18,077 bases of DNA from the NCBI GenBank assembly GCA_036379395.1, contig DASVGR010000118.1, positions 1 to 18,077 on the forward strand. The letters run 5' to 3'. Source of the DNA: Oleiagrimonas sp036379395 (GTDB taxonomy: Bacteria > Pseudomonadota > Gammaproteobacteria > Xanthomonadales > Rhodanobacteraceae). Shown here one piece after another: positions 1 through 6,917 of this stretch; the first letter of the stretch is position 1, and the number at the start of each line of letters is the position of its first letter. The notes beneath the pieces are model-generated. The model had not been told where the DNA came from. It saw nothing but the letters and a program-made list of their open reading frames with translations, and did no database searches. The position numbers and the translations under genes were made by a program.

Positions 1-208
1 GGAACAGCTCCACGCCCTCCTCGCCCGAGGTGGTGTCGGCGGTGAAGTTCATGTCCTGGATCACCACATCCACCGACTCGCGCTCCAGCAACGCCAGCCC
101 CGCCTCGGGGGTCAACGCATTGAGTGGCCGCACATCGTGCAGCGACAAGGCCAGCGACAGCGCCTCGCCCACGGCCGGGTTGTCGTCGATGATCAGGACT
201 GTTCGCAT
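1..208 (-). CDS. Response regulator, N-terminal receiver domain (partial; probable sigma-54-dependent NtrC-type activator)
   Basis: Only the first 69 codons are in the window; the 3' part lies beyond position 1. The protein begins MRTVLIIDDNPAVGEALSLA. The acidic pair D8-D9 and phospho-acceptor candidate D52 (in VVIQDMNF) mark a CheY-like receiver domain. The following TADTTSGEEG stretch resembles receivers of NtrC/Fis-type sigma-54 activators encoded beside MacB-like ABC operons; this is recalled family knowledge, and the AAA+ and Fis domains are not visible here. It is the last visible gene of the efflux operon, 88 bp after the second permease. A sigma-54 promoter-like site with upstream palindromes precedes the operon, which fits this protein acting as its activator. 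The ATG at 206-208 follows a weak AGAAGA ribosome site. A sensor kinase gene may follow outside the window. Confidence 0.85.
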   Translation of the reverse strand, partial: MRTVLIIDDNPAVGEALSLALSLHDVRPLNALTPEAGLALLERESVDVVIQDMNFTADTTSGEEGVELF

Positions 209-296
209 TTTTCTTCTGCACATGGTGACATGGATGCCGCTCCGCCTTGGAAGGTTGCCATGACCATCGACCTACGCATAGGAGTAATTGTTCGCC

Positions 297-1553
297 TCAC
301 ACCGATCGCGTCGCCACCACCGGTGGCACCGCCGCCGCGCGCAATGCGGGGCCGAGCACGGCAGCCTGACCCAACACCCACAACGCCAACGCGCCTATCG
401 GCAGGTAAGACAGTGGCAAGCGCGGCAGTTCATAGTGCCGCATCAGCAAGATGTTGAGTGCAAAAGCCAGCAACAGGCCCAGCACGATGCCCGCGCCGAC
501 GATCAGGAAATTCTCGGTCTGGAAATGACGCAGGATGTCGCCGCGGGTCGCTCCGATCGCGCGACGGATGCCGATCTGCTTGCGCCGCTGGCCAACCCAG
601 AAGCTGGTCAGGCCGACGATGCCGGCTGCGGTGATGGCGATCAGGATGAGGCAGATCACGCCCATCAGGATGGCCATGCCGATGTCGCCCTCATAGGCGT
701 CGTGGCGAATTTGCGCAAAGCTCTGCACACTGTCGTCATCCATCACGCGCATCGGGTCGGCCTTGTACAACGCGGGCCTGATTTCGTGCATCACGGCGGC
801 CATCCGGCCCGGCTTGGCGCGAATGGCGTAGACGGAATAGCCGATGCCGGTGATCTGCGGCACGATCACCGAGTCGAATGCAAAGTTGTTGCTGAAGCCG
901 ACATTCATCGTCTGCAGGCGCTCGACGACGCCGATGATCGTGATCGGCTTGGGCTTGCCGTTCAGATACACCGTCTGGCCCAGCGCATGGCCGTGTGGAA
1001 ACAGCCTGTGCGCCAGATGACGCGAAATGATGATCACGGGCGATGCGGCGGGCCGGCCCTGTGTCAGCCGGGTCACTTCGTCGGGTTTGAAGTTGCGCCC
1101 CGCGATGAGCTTCACCCCCAAAGTGGACACCCCCGGCGGGCCCATGAAATAAAACCCGACCATCTGGTAAGAGGATCGATCCGCGATCGAGATGTGCGGC
1201 TTGCGTGACACGGCGCCATTCCAGCCATTGCCTCCCAGTGGCACCGTGCTGACCGCTGCCGCGGATGCGACGCCGGGCAGGCCGCGCAACACGGCGAGGT
1301 CACGCTGGCGCAGGCTGGCGTTCTTGTCGATGCTGGCCTGATCCGAGCCAGTGGGCGCATCCGCCCATTGCTGGGTGGCCAGCACCAGATTGTTTTCGAC
1401 GATGCCGGTTGGTCGGCTCACCCGTTCGATCCGGTTGGCGATGATGAAAATGGCGTTGCACACGATGGCCAGCGTCAACGCGATCTGCAGCGAAATCAGC
1501 ACCACGCCGGACTTGTGCTTGCGCAAGGCCGCGAGAATCGGAGGTACGTGCAT
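297..1553 (-). CDS. MacB/FtsX-type ABC transporter permease (second permease)
   Basis: This 418-residue inner-membrane protein has the MacB-type layout. One N-terminal transmembrane helix (about 17-37) is followed by a large periplasmic domain (about 40-285) and three C-terminal helices (about 291-317, 348-370, 382-402). The loop with GQRRKQIGIRRAIGATRGDI is the conserved cytoplasmic FtsX/MacB motif that contacts the ATPase. The start was set at the ATG at 1551-1553 because AAGGAGAG lies five bases upstream; an upstream in-frame reading would overlap the preceding gene. It begins 11 bp after the first permease stops, so the two are co-transcribed and probably form a heterodimer. The substrate cannot be read from sequence; peptide, macrolide or lipid export are family possibilities. 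Confidence 0.93.
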   Translation of the reverse strand: MHVPPILAALRKHKSGVVLISLQIALTLAIVCNAIFIIANRIERVSRPTGIVENNLVLATQQWADAPTGSDQASIDKNASLRQRDLAVLRGLPGVASAAAVSTVPLGGNGWNGAVSRKPHISIADRSSYQMVGFYFMGPPGVSTLGVKLIAGRNFKPDEVTRLTQGRPAASPVIIISRHLAHRLFPHGHALGQTVYLNGKPKPITIIGVVERLQTMNVGFSNNFAFDSVIVPQITGIGYSVYAIRAKPGRMAAVMHEIRPALYKADPMRVMDDDSVQSFAQIRHDAYEGDIGMAILMGVICLILIAITAAGIVGLTSFWVGQRRKQIGIRRAIGATRGDILRHFQTENFLIVGAGIVLGLLLAFALNILLMRHYELPRLPLSYLPIGALALWVLGQAAVLGPALRAAAVPPVVATRSV

Positions 1554-1564
1554 GAGGCTCTCCT

Positions 1565-2881
1565 TCAGTTCGAACGCAGCTGCCACGCGGGGTTGACATG
1601 CGCGGCGCGGAAGGTGGGATACAGACCGGCCAGTGCCGTGGCGACAATCGACACCAGCACAGTCAGCGCCAGCAGCGACACGTTGATGTGTGCCAGGCTG
1701 GCGATGTTGGCCGGCATCACCAGCCCCACGCCGACCACGCCAAGGCTGGTAAGCGCCAGCCCCAGCACGCCGCCGGCCACGCCGACCATGGCGGCTTCGA
1801 TCAGGTATTGCATGTAGATTTCACGCCGTGGAGCCCCCAGCGCGCGGCGCACGCCGATCTCGCCGGAGCGGCGCATGAACTTGGCCAGCAGCAACCCGGT
1901 GGTGTTGACCAGGCACACCAGCAGCAGCCCCAGCGCCACCAGCAGGGCGATGCGCGTATTGGGCGGCACCACGTGCATGTAGGTCAGCCATTGCGGCAAG
2001 TCGCGCAAACGGTTGTTGGGCGACCAGGTGAAACGCCCGGCCTGTTGCTGCTGGCGCGCATAGCCGTCGAGAAAACGCTTGTAGGCCGCGACCTGGCTGG
2101 ATGAATCCAGCTCCACCATGAAGGCGACCCAGCTGCATTCGGATTGCTCCTCGCCCTGCATGCCGGGTTCGGTGGGCGGCGTGTAGCAATTCATGTTGCC
2201 GTTTCTTCGCATGCCGACATCAATGGCCGTATTGAACGGCACGAACAAGGCTTCGCCATGCACGTGGTAGCTGCCGTTGACCACGTCATAGAAACGCGGC
2301 TGCGGGTTCCACGGCTTGAGCACGCCGGTGACGCGGTAATCCGTGCCGCCGATGTGGATGGTCTTGCCGACGCTGTCGCCGCCGCCAAACAGTTTGTCGT
2401 TGAGACGGCTGCCGATGACCACCACGCGGGCACGCTTGGCATCATCCGCGGCAGACCACGCGCTGCCGTACTTGAACGGCGCATCCACCATCGGAAAAAA
2501 TTCTGAAAACACGGCATGGCCGGCTTCGGAGAACGGATGCCCTCCGGTGCGCGCGGGGACGATCAGCGGCGACACCGGATACATGGCCGACTGGTAACGG
2601 GCACGGTGCGCGCGCATCAGGTTGACCGCATCCATGTACGCCAACGCCTGGGGCGGTTCGCCACCATTGGTCTGGTTGCGCGACGGCCCCCAGTTGTCGA
2701 TCTGCGGCACGAACAACGACGATGATTTCCACGGGATCGGATCGCCCGACACCGACCGGAACACCGACCAGGTGGTCATTGACGCCGCCACGCCGAAGGC
2801 GATGGTCATCACCATCAGCGCGGTAAGCGCCCTGTTGCGCTTCAAGCTGCGCAGGCCAAGTTGGAGGTAATAGCCAAACAT
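1565..2881 (-). CDS. MacB/FtsX-type ABC transporter permease (first permease)
   Basis: This 438-residue protein has one N-terminal transmembrane helix (about 18-38), a periplasmic MacB-PCD-like domain (about 45-300) and three C-terminal helices (about 311-333, 360-388, 400-421). The cytoplasmic loop MRRSGEIGVRRALGAPRREI is the FtsX-family signature. The periplasmic part contains YRVTGVLKPWNPQPRFYDVV, as in MacB-like permeases. The start MFGYYLQLGLRSLKRNR is typical of the family, although the ribosome site is weak (GAGG, 11 bases away). It is separated from the upstream ATPase gene by 171 bp holding a long inverted repeat, which is unusual inside such an operon. It presumably pairs with the next permease and the ATPase in a tripartite exporter. 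Confidence 0.93.
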   Translation of the reverse strand: MFGYYLQLGLRSLKRNRALTALMVMTIAFGVAASMTTWSVFRSVSGDPIPWKSSSLFVPQIDNWGPSRNQTNGGEPPQALAYMDAVNLMRAHRARYQSAMYPVSPLIVPARTGGHPFSEAGHAVFSEFFPMVDAPFKYGSAWSAADDAKRARVVVIGSRLNDKLFGGGDSVGKTIHIGGTDYRVTGVLKPWNPQPRFYDVVNGSYHVHGEALFVPFNTAIDVGMRRNGNMNCYTPPTEPGMQGEEQSECSWVAFMVELDSSSQVAAYKRFLDGYARQQQQAGRFTWSPNNRLRDLPQWLTYMHVVPPNTRIALLVALGLLLVCLVNTTGLLLAKFMRRSGEIGVRRALGAPRREIYMQYLIEAAMVGVAGGVLGLALTSLGVVGVGLVMPANIASLAHINVSLLALTVLVSIVATALAGLYPTFRAAHVNPAWQLRSN

Positions 2882-2901
2882 CGTCAGATTGCCTCGGTCA
2901 T

Positions 2902-2924
2902 GTCCGTCCCGCGACGGGAAGGAC
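2902..2924. repeat. Short hairpin in the ATPase-permease gap
   Basis: GTCC-G-TCCCG / CGGGA-A-GGAC with a CGA loop: nine paired bases and one mismatch. It lies 21 bp upstream of the first permease start codon, downstream (in transcript order) of the larger inverted repeat. No U-run follows, so it is not an intrinsic terminator on either strand. It may be an mRNA structure or part of a REP-like element. Confidence 0.5.
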
Positions 2925-2948
2925 GTTGCGTTTCATGGTCTTCGGGCA

Positions 2949-3045
2949 GCCGGGCTGCGGCGAAGGGACGGTGCATGGTGGAGCGTCCCCCGACGCATCC
3001 GGCAGGCAAGGCGTGAACATGCCCGTCCCTTCGCCGCAGCCCGGC
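2949..3045. repeat. Perfect 23-bp inverted repeat with 51-nt structured spacer
   Basis: The left arm 2949-2971 (core CTGCGGCGAAGGGACGG) is the exact reverse complement of the right arm 3023-3045. Skipping one base (2972) adds five more pairs, GCATG at 2973-2977 with CATGC at 3018-3022. The spacer has its own hairpin, GCGTC-CCCC-GACGC at 2983-2996. The element starts 7 bp after the ATPase stop codon and fills most of the gap to the permease. No U-tract is present, so it is not a standard terminator. A REP/MITE-like element or an mRNA-stabilising structure are the likely explanations. Confidence 0.8.
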
Positions 3046-3052
3046 CACCGGA

Positions 3053-3772
3053 TCACTCGGGCCGGGCGGCAGCCGCGGTATGCGCGGTGTGGAAGCGCGG
3101 CTCCTCGCCCAGGTCCACTTCCTGGCCGTCGATGATGTGCACGTTGCGCTGCGCGCGCGCGGCCAGTTCCGGATCGTGCGTGACCATGACGATGGTGGCG
3201 CCGTCGCGATGGATGTCTTCGAGCAGTTCCAGCACGCCGCGCGCCATTTGCGTGTCGAGGTTGCCGGTCGGTTCATCCGCCAGCAGCAGACGCGGCGAAC
3301 CAGCCAAGGCGCGCGCGATGGCCACGCGCTGTTGCTGACCGCCGGAAAGTTCGGCCGGGTAATGCTTTTTGCGCGAGGCCAGGCCCACGCGTTCGAGCGA
3401 TTCCTCGATGCGCTGCTTGCGCTCGGCCGCCTTCATGCCGCGGTAGCGCAGCGGCACCTCCACGTTGTCGAACACGTTCAAATCGGGAATGAGGTTGAAG
3501 GCCTGGAAGATGAAACCGATCTTTTCGTTGCGGATTTTCGAACGCGCGTTGTCGTTCAAGCCGCTCACGTCCACGCCATCGAGCAGATACTCGCCGCCGG
3601 TGAAGGTTTCCAGCAGGCCGGCAATGGTCAGGAACGTGGTCTTGCCCGAGCCGGACGGGCCGGTGACGGCGACGAACTCGCCGGGTTTGACGTCGATGTT
3701 GAAGTCGCGCAACGCGTAGGTTTCGACGACTTCGGTACGGTAGACCTTCGAAAGATGGGTCATTTTCAACAT
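3053..3772 (-). CDS. ABC transporter ATPase, MacB/LolD type
   Basis: This 239-residue nucleotide-binding protein has all the ATPase motifs: Walker A GPSGSGKTT (38-46), Q-loop Q90 in IFQAFNLIPDLNV, signature ELSGGQQQR (141-149), Walker B LLLADEPTGNLD (162-173, catalytic E167) and switch His199 in VMVTHD. The ADEPTGNLD form is typical of the MacB/LolD/FtsE branch. The start MLKMTHLSKVYRTE was chosen at 3770-3772 because AAGGAAAT lies about seven bases upstream; longer readings run into the intergenic REP pair. It is flanked by the adaptor gene upstream and two permeases downstream, so it powers that exporter by ATP hydrolysis at the inner-membrane face. Substrate unknown. Confidence 0.96.
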   Translation of the reverse strand: MLKMTHLSKVYRTEVVETYALRDFNIDVKPGEFVAVTGPSGSGKTTFLTIAGLLETFTGGEYLLDGVDVSGLNDNARSKIRNEKIGFIFQAFNLIPDLNVFDNVEVPLRYRGMKAAERKQRIEESLERVGLASRKKHYPAELSGGQQQRVAIARALAGSPRLLLADEPTGNLDTQMARGVLELLEDIHRDGATIVMVTHDPELAARAQRNVHIIDGQEVDLGEEPRFHTAHTAAAARPE

Positions 3773-3805
3773 GGTGATATTTCCTTGGCAGTGAACGAAT
3801 AAACA

Positions 3806-3882
3806 GTAGGAGCCGGCCTGCCGGCGATGGGGGTGGCGACGTGATTCGACCGTGCGCCGATCGCGCGCAGGCGCGCTCCTGC
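3806..3882. repeat. Inverted pair of REP elements (REPIN-like)
   Basis: Two 23-bp elements face each other. The forward copy 3806-3828 reads GTAGGAGC, stem GCCGGC-CT-GCCGGC, then GAT. The reverse copy 3860-3882, read on the minus strand, is GCAGGAGC with stem GCGCGC-CT-GCGCGC, then GAT. The head is conserved while the stem bases change in matching pairs. A third copy is at 10694-10716. GTAG-headed REP sequences mobilised by RAYT transposases are well known in Pseudomonas and xanthomonads. The pair fills the 136-bp gap between the adaptor and ATPase genes. Confidence 0.85.
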
Positions 3883-3908
3883 GGGTGGGGTTGGGCCAGG
3901 CATGGCAT

Positions 3909-5177
3909 TCAATGGCTGATGACGACGCGCTGGGCGCCCTTGAAGTTGTCGGTACCGGAGATGACGACCTTGTCGCCTGGCTTGAGGCCCTTGAGTATTT
4001 CAACCTGGTCGATGGATGTGGCGCCGATCTGTATGGGCGTCTTTACGGCTATGCCGTCGCGCATGACGTAGGCGTAATGGCCACCGGAATCATCCACGAA
4101 CGAGCCGCGCGCCACGGTCAGGGCATTCTTGCTGTGCGCCAGCACGATGCGCACTGACAGGCGCTGGTTCTGGCGCAGGTGATCGGGCTTGGCGCCGACA
4201 AAACGCACGCGCGCGGCCACCTGGCCGTTGACGACTTCGGGCGAGATGGCCGCCACCGCGCCCTGCCAGTTCTTGCCGTTGCCGCTGATCTGCGCCTGCA
4301 TGCCCACGCCCAGGTCCTGCGCGAAGCTTTGCGGCACCTCCACCTTCACCTGCAATGCGGACAGGTCGATCACGGTCAATATCTTGGCGTCCTTGGCCAG
4401 CGTGGCCTTGGGCGCGACAAACACCTGGCCGACTTGTCCATTGACCGGCGAGCGCACGTCGAGATCGGCCACCTGGCGTTGCAAGTTGGCCACCAGCAAC
4501 GCTTGCCGCTGGGCCGCCAGCTTCTTGGCCTTGATGCCGAAATCCAGGCTGTCGTGCTTCAGCGCGATGTCCTGCTTGGCCTGATCCAGCGCCAGCTGCG
4601 CCTTGGCGAGCGTGTCCTTGGCGTGATCCACCTGCACACGCGAATACGCGCCAGCCCGGAATGCCTGCTCGAAGCGCTGCAAATCGCGCTTGGCGCTGAT
4701 GGCGTCAACCTTGGCCGACTGGTAGTTGTTCTCCAGTTGCGCTTGTTCGGTGCGCGCGTTGACCTTGGCCAATTGCCAATCGACCTGCATGCCGTCCAGC
4801 GCCGACTTCTGCTGCGCCAGCTGGTTGGTCAGCTCGGGGCTGTCGATGATGGCCAGCACCTGGCCTTTCTTCACGCTGTCGCCGGCATGCACCTTGAGCG
4901 TGACCGTGCCCGGCGAACGCGCGTACAGCGTGGGCCGCACCGCCGCCACCACGCGTCCCTCAGCGGCAATGTCGTTGGTGAACGGGCCGCGCACCACGGT
5001 GGCAAACGCCAGCCGCGACGCGCTGACCGATTGCCCGGCCGACAACAACCGCATGGCCCACGGCACCGCCAGCGCCAACACGACGACAACGGCGACGGCC
5101 GCGCCGATCCAGACCAGGCGCTTGCGCCCCGGCTTGACTTCAACCAGACGATCGGTGGCGGAGGTATCGCGAATCAT
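3909..5177 (-). CDS. HlyD/MacA-type periplasmic adaptor (membrane fusion protein)
   Basis: This 422-residue protein has a cytoplasmic N-terminus and one transmembrane anchor (about 21-43). A first lipoyl half follows (about 84-112, SPGTVTLKVHAGDSVKKGQ), then a long Ala/Gln/Lys-rich coiled-coil hairpin (about 113-245). The second lipoyl half is RSPVNGQVGQVFVAPKATL, followed by beta-barrel and membrane-proximal domains (GLKPGDKVVISG near the end). It would link the ABC permeases to an outer-membrane channel; no TolC-type gene is in the window. The start MIRDTSATDR (5175-5177) was preferred because longer readings would cross the predicted sigma-54 promoter. It is the first gene of the operon, with a predicted leader of about 29 nt. 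Confidence 0.93.
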   Translation of the reverse strand: MIRDTSATDRLVEVKPGRKRLVWIGAAVAVVVVLALAVPWAMRLLSAGQSVSASRLAFATVVRGPFTNDIAAEGRVVAAVRPTLYARSPGTVTLKVHAGDSVKKGQVLAIIDSPELTNQLAQQKSALDGMQVDWQLAKVNARTEQAQLENNYQSAKVDAISAKRDLQRFEQAFRAGAYSRVQVDHAKDTLAKAQLALDQAKQDIALKHDSLDFGIKAKKLAAQRQALLVANLQRQVADLDVRSPVNGQVGQVFVAPKATLAKDAKILTVIDLSALQVKVEVPQSFAQDLGVGMQAQISGNGKNWQGAVAAISPEVVNGQVAARVRFVGAKPDHLRQNQRLSVRIVLAHSKNALTVARGSFVDDSGGHYAYVMRDGIAVKTPIQIGATSIDQVEILKGLKPGDKVVISGTDNFKGAQRVVISH

Positions 5178-5216
5178 GGGGCATTCCCGGCGCAAAAGGG
5201 CGAACGCAAAAGAATT

Positions 5217-5233
5217 TGCAATCCCCATGCCAG
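5217..5233 (-). promoter_or_regulatory. Sigma-54 (-24/-12) promoter of the efflux operon
   Basis: The minus strand reads CTGGCATGGGGATTGCA. Compared with the consensus YTGGCACGRNNNTTGCW it differs only at one C (T here). The invariant GG (5231-5230) and GC (5219-5218) are exactly 10 bp apart. Transcription would start near 5206, leaving about 29 nt to the adaptor start codon. Activator-like palindromes lie about 75 bp upstream. Confidence 0.8.
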
Positions 5234-5296
5234 CCTTCCGGTCACACACAAACATACGTATTTACAATATGTTGTGCATCAACAGACAGCAGGTTC

Positions 5297-5326
5297 CCGT
5301 GTCCGCGGACACTTTTGCGGACACGG
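5297..5326. promoter_or_regulatory. Palindromic activator-site cluster (candidate enhancer)
   Basis: A perfect 14-bp palindrome GTGTCCGCGGACAC (5299-5312) is followed after TTTT by another half-site GCGGACAC (5317-5324). The outer bases also form a 10-10-10 dyad, CCGTGTCCGC with GCGGACACGG. The palindrome centre is about 75 bp upstream of the -24 element, a normal enhancer distance for NtrC-type activators. An AT-rich stretch (5251-5273) lies between them. Which protein binds is inferred, not shown; the divergent PDZ gene could also be affected. Confidence 0.65.
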
Positions 5327-5496
5327 CCGGACGCGCGCCTCCACGTCTGCGCGTCACACCGTCGTGGCAAAAACCTGCGACCCGATCGGCGCTTGCGGCA
5401 TCCTGATGAACGTGAACCCGCCAACCACCTTCCAGCACGTGGACGCCAGCTGCCCCGCCAACATCATCCGTCTTTGAACTCGCCACGAGGTTGACC

Positions 5497-6165
5497 ATGA
5501 AAATCCTGGCTTTGACTCTCTCCATCGCCCTCGCCACCAGCCCGATGGCGTGGGCGGGCACGACGACCGGCACCGCATCGACCTCCCGCGCCGCCGCCTC
5601 TGCGGCAGCGCCGGCTTCCGGCAACTTGGCGCCAGTGGATCCTGTCGCGGAGCCGACGCGGAAACTGGCCGTCAATCCGGCGCAAAACCGGCACATCCAA
5701 GGCAACCCCGCCAAAGCCGCCAGCGCGGAACAGTCCATGCGCGACATCGTCAAACATCGCTGCGCGCAAACGACCCTGCCCACGACAAGCGCCACGCTCA
5801 GCCCGTGGTGGGGCCTGAATCTGGCTCCGCTCAATCCGGATCTGGCCAGTTACTTCGGCACGCAAAAAGGTGCGCTGGTGCTGTCCACCGACAGCCGGCG
5901 CTATCCGGGCCTGAAGGCTGGCGACGTGATCACGGACGTGAACGGGACAAGCGTGACCACGCCGATGGACGTCATGCGCACCCTGCGCGGCATCGCCACC
6001 GGCTCGTCCGTGACATGGAAAGTGCTGCGCCACCACCACGTACAAACCGTCACCATGAAAGCCCCGCCGACCATCTGGCACATCTCGCCCATGAAGCTGC
6101 CCTTTTCAGGCAAACCCCACGCCACCAAGGTGATCACCTACACGCAAAACAACGCCACGCCGTAG
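5497..6165 (+). CDS. Secreted PDZ-domain protein of unknown function
   Basis: This 222-residue protein begins with a signal peptide (MKILALTLSIALATSPMAWA, cleavage predicted after residue 20). An Ala/Ser/Thr/Pro-rich low-complexity segment (21-55) follows, then a PDZ domain at about 101-190. The PDZ part includes WWGLNLAPLNPDLASYFG, a ligand-groove-like start, and GLKAGDVITDVNGTSVTTP, the classic HtrA/DegQ-like core. No protease domain or catalytic triad is present, so it is a PDZ-only periplasmic protein. The ATG at 5497 was chosen because GAGG (5487-5490) sits six bases upstream and the signal peptide starts there. It is divergent from the efflux operon, with 319 bp between start codons. 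Function is unknown; a scaffold or chaperone role is a guess. Confidence 0.85.
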   Translation: MKILALTLSIALATSPMAWAGTTTGTASTSRAAASAAAPASGNLAPVDPVAEPTRKLAVNPAQNRHIQGNPAKAASAEQSMRDIVKHRCAQTTLPTTSATLSPWWGLNLAPLNPDLASYFGTQKGALVLSTDSRRYPGLKAGDVITDVNGTSVTTPMDVMRTLRGIATGSSVTWKVLRHHHVQTVTMKAPPTIWHISPMKLPFSGKPHATKVITYTQNNATP

Positions 6166-6320
6166 CGGCACTTTCCCGCCACGACCCTACGGCGTTTGCG
6201 GCTGCGAAGCACAAGACTGGGGCGCGATGGCCTCCAAGCGTTTCCCAGCACGCTCAAGAGATGAGGTACGCGCATGAGTGGAGCCAGTTTCGAAGCCGAT
6301 TTCCCATACCGGCATCCACA

Positions 6321-6350
6321 CAAACGAAAACGCCACCGGCGAAGGTGGCG
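6321..6350 (-). terminator. Intrinsic terminator of tRNA-Pro
   Basis: On the minus strand a 7-bp stem CGCCACC/GGTGGCG with a six-base loop (6331-6350) is followed by TTTTCGTTTG. It lies 18 bp downstream of the tRNA 3' end. The 155 bp between the PDZ gene stop and this terminator (6166-6320) show no gene and no clear plus-strand terminator. Confidence 0.8.
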
Positions 6351-6368
6351 AAATCATTGTTGCCGCAT

Positions 6369-6445
6369 TGGTCGGGGCGGCGAGATTCGAACTCGCGACC
6401 CCTACAACCCCATTGTAGTGCGCTACCAGGCTGCGCTACGCCCCG
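6369..6445 (-). tRNA. tRNA-Pro (anticodon GGG)
   Basis: The minus strand folds into a complete 77-nt cloverleaf. It has acceptor stem CGGGGCG/CGCCCCG, D stem GCGC/GCGC, anticodon stem CTACA/TGTAG around loop ATGGGGT (anticodon GGG), T stem GCGAG/CTCGC around TTCGAAT, discriminator A and an encoded CCA. It reads proline codons CCC and CCU. The position downstream of ihfA-merR is a common arrangement in gammaproteobacteria. Confidence 0.98.
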
Positions 6446-6464
6446 ACGGGCGGCAAGGTGGGCG

Positions 6465-6494
6465 ATTCTAGCAGGTTGTTGCACGTTGCTGGAA
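6465..6494 (-). promoter_or_regulatory. Sigma-70 promoter of tRNA-Pro
   Basis: The minus strand has TTCCAG (6489-6494), an 18-bp spacer and TAGAAT (6465-6470), then a GC-rich stretch CGCCCACC as in stringently controlled stable-RNA promoters. Transcription would begin near 6458, about 13 nt before the tRNA. The -35 is weak and the -10 is one base off consensus. Confidence 0.6.
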
Positions 6495-6560
6495 GGCCGC
6501 AAACACGATTTGTCGGCCAGCGCGGTCGATCAACGCCGGCCGGCGACAAAACCACTCAAC

Positions 6561-6917
6561 TCAATGACGCAGGATGGACAGCACTTCTTCCAGCTCCATG
6601 CGCACCTGATGCACGATCTGGTGGCTCATGCTGGCTTCGGCACGCGCTTCGGGACCGGCAAGACGCGCGCGCGCACCGGTGATGGTGAAGCCCTGTTCGT
6701 ACAGCAGCGAACGGATCTGGCGGATCATCAGCACGTCGTGACGCTGGTAATAGCGCCGGTTGCCACGCCGCTTGACGGGATTGAGGGCCGGAAACTCCTG
6801 CTCCCAGTAGCGCAACACGTGCGGCTTGACCGCGCACAAGTCGCTCACTTCACCAATGGTGAAATAGCGCTTGGCCGGGATCGCCGGCAGTTCGGCGTTA
6901 TTGCCTGGGTCCAGCAT
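6561..6917 (-). CDS. Small MerR-family transcriptional regulator
   Basis: This 118-residue protein has a MerR-type winged helix (about 17-85). It includes YFTIGEVSDLCAVKPHVLRYWEQEF, whose first part is the helix-turn-helix, and the wing RRGNRRYYQRHDV. A short helical tail (about 90-118) follows, with no effector-binding domain and no cysteine cluster for metal sensing. Its start overlaps the end of ihfA by 20 bp, showing translational coupling. A short MerR homologue directly after ihfA is a conserved arrangement in Pseudomonas and Xanthomonadales; its targets are unknown to me. It is followed by the tRNA-Pro gene. Confidence 0.92.
   Translation of the reverse strand: MLDPGNNAELPAIPAKRYFTIGEVSDLCAVKPHVLRYWEQEFPALNPVKRRGNRRYYQRHDVLMIRQIRSLLYEQGFTITGARARLAGPEARAEASMSHQIVHQVRMELEEVLSILRH

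Noticed and set aside
209..296. Separate promoter for the response regulator
   Set aside because: The 88-bp gap shows no convincing -35/-10 or -24/-12 site and only a 4-bp dyad (CCTATGCGTAGG).
5251..5273. IHF site in the AT-rich stretch between enhancer and promoter
   Set aside because: The region is AT-rich and has AACATA/TATGTT arms, but neither strand gives a good WATCAANNNNTTR match.
5368..5385. Possible plus-strand sigma-54 site for the PDZ gene (TGGCAAAAACCTGC)
   Set aside because: The GG and GC doublets are 9 bp apart, not 10, and the -12 part is weak.
6254..6502. Frames over the tRNA giving GVAQPGSALQWGCRGREFESRR on the minus strand and a matching plus-strand frame
   Set aside because: These are translations of tRNA-Pro and its flanks, a well-known source of false proteins; the tRNA cloverleaf explains the sequence.
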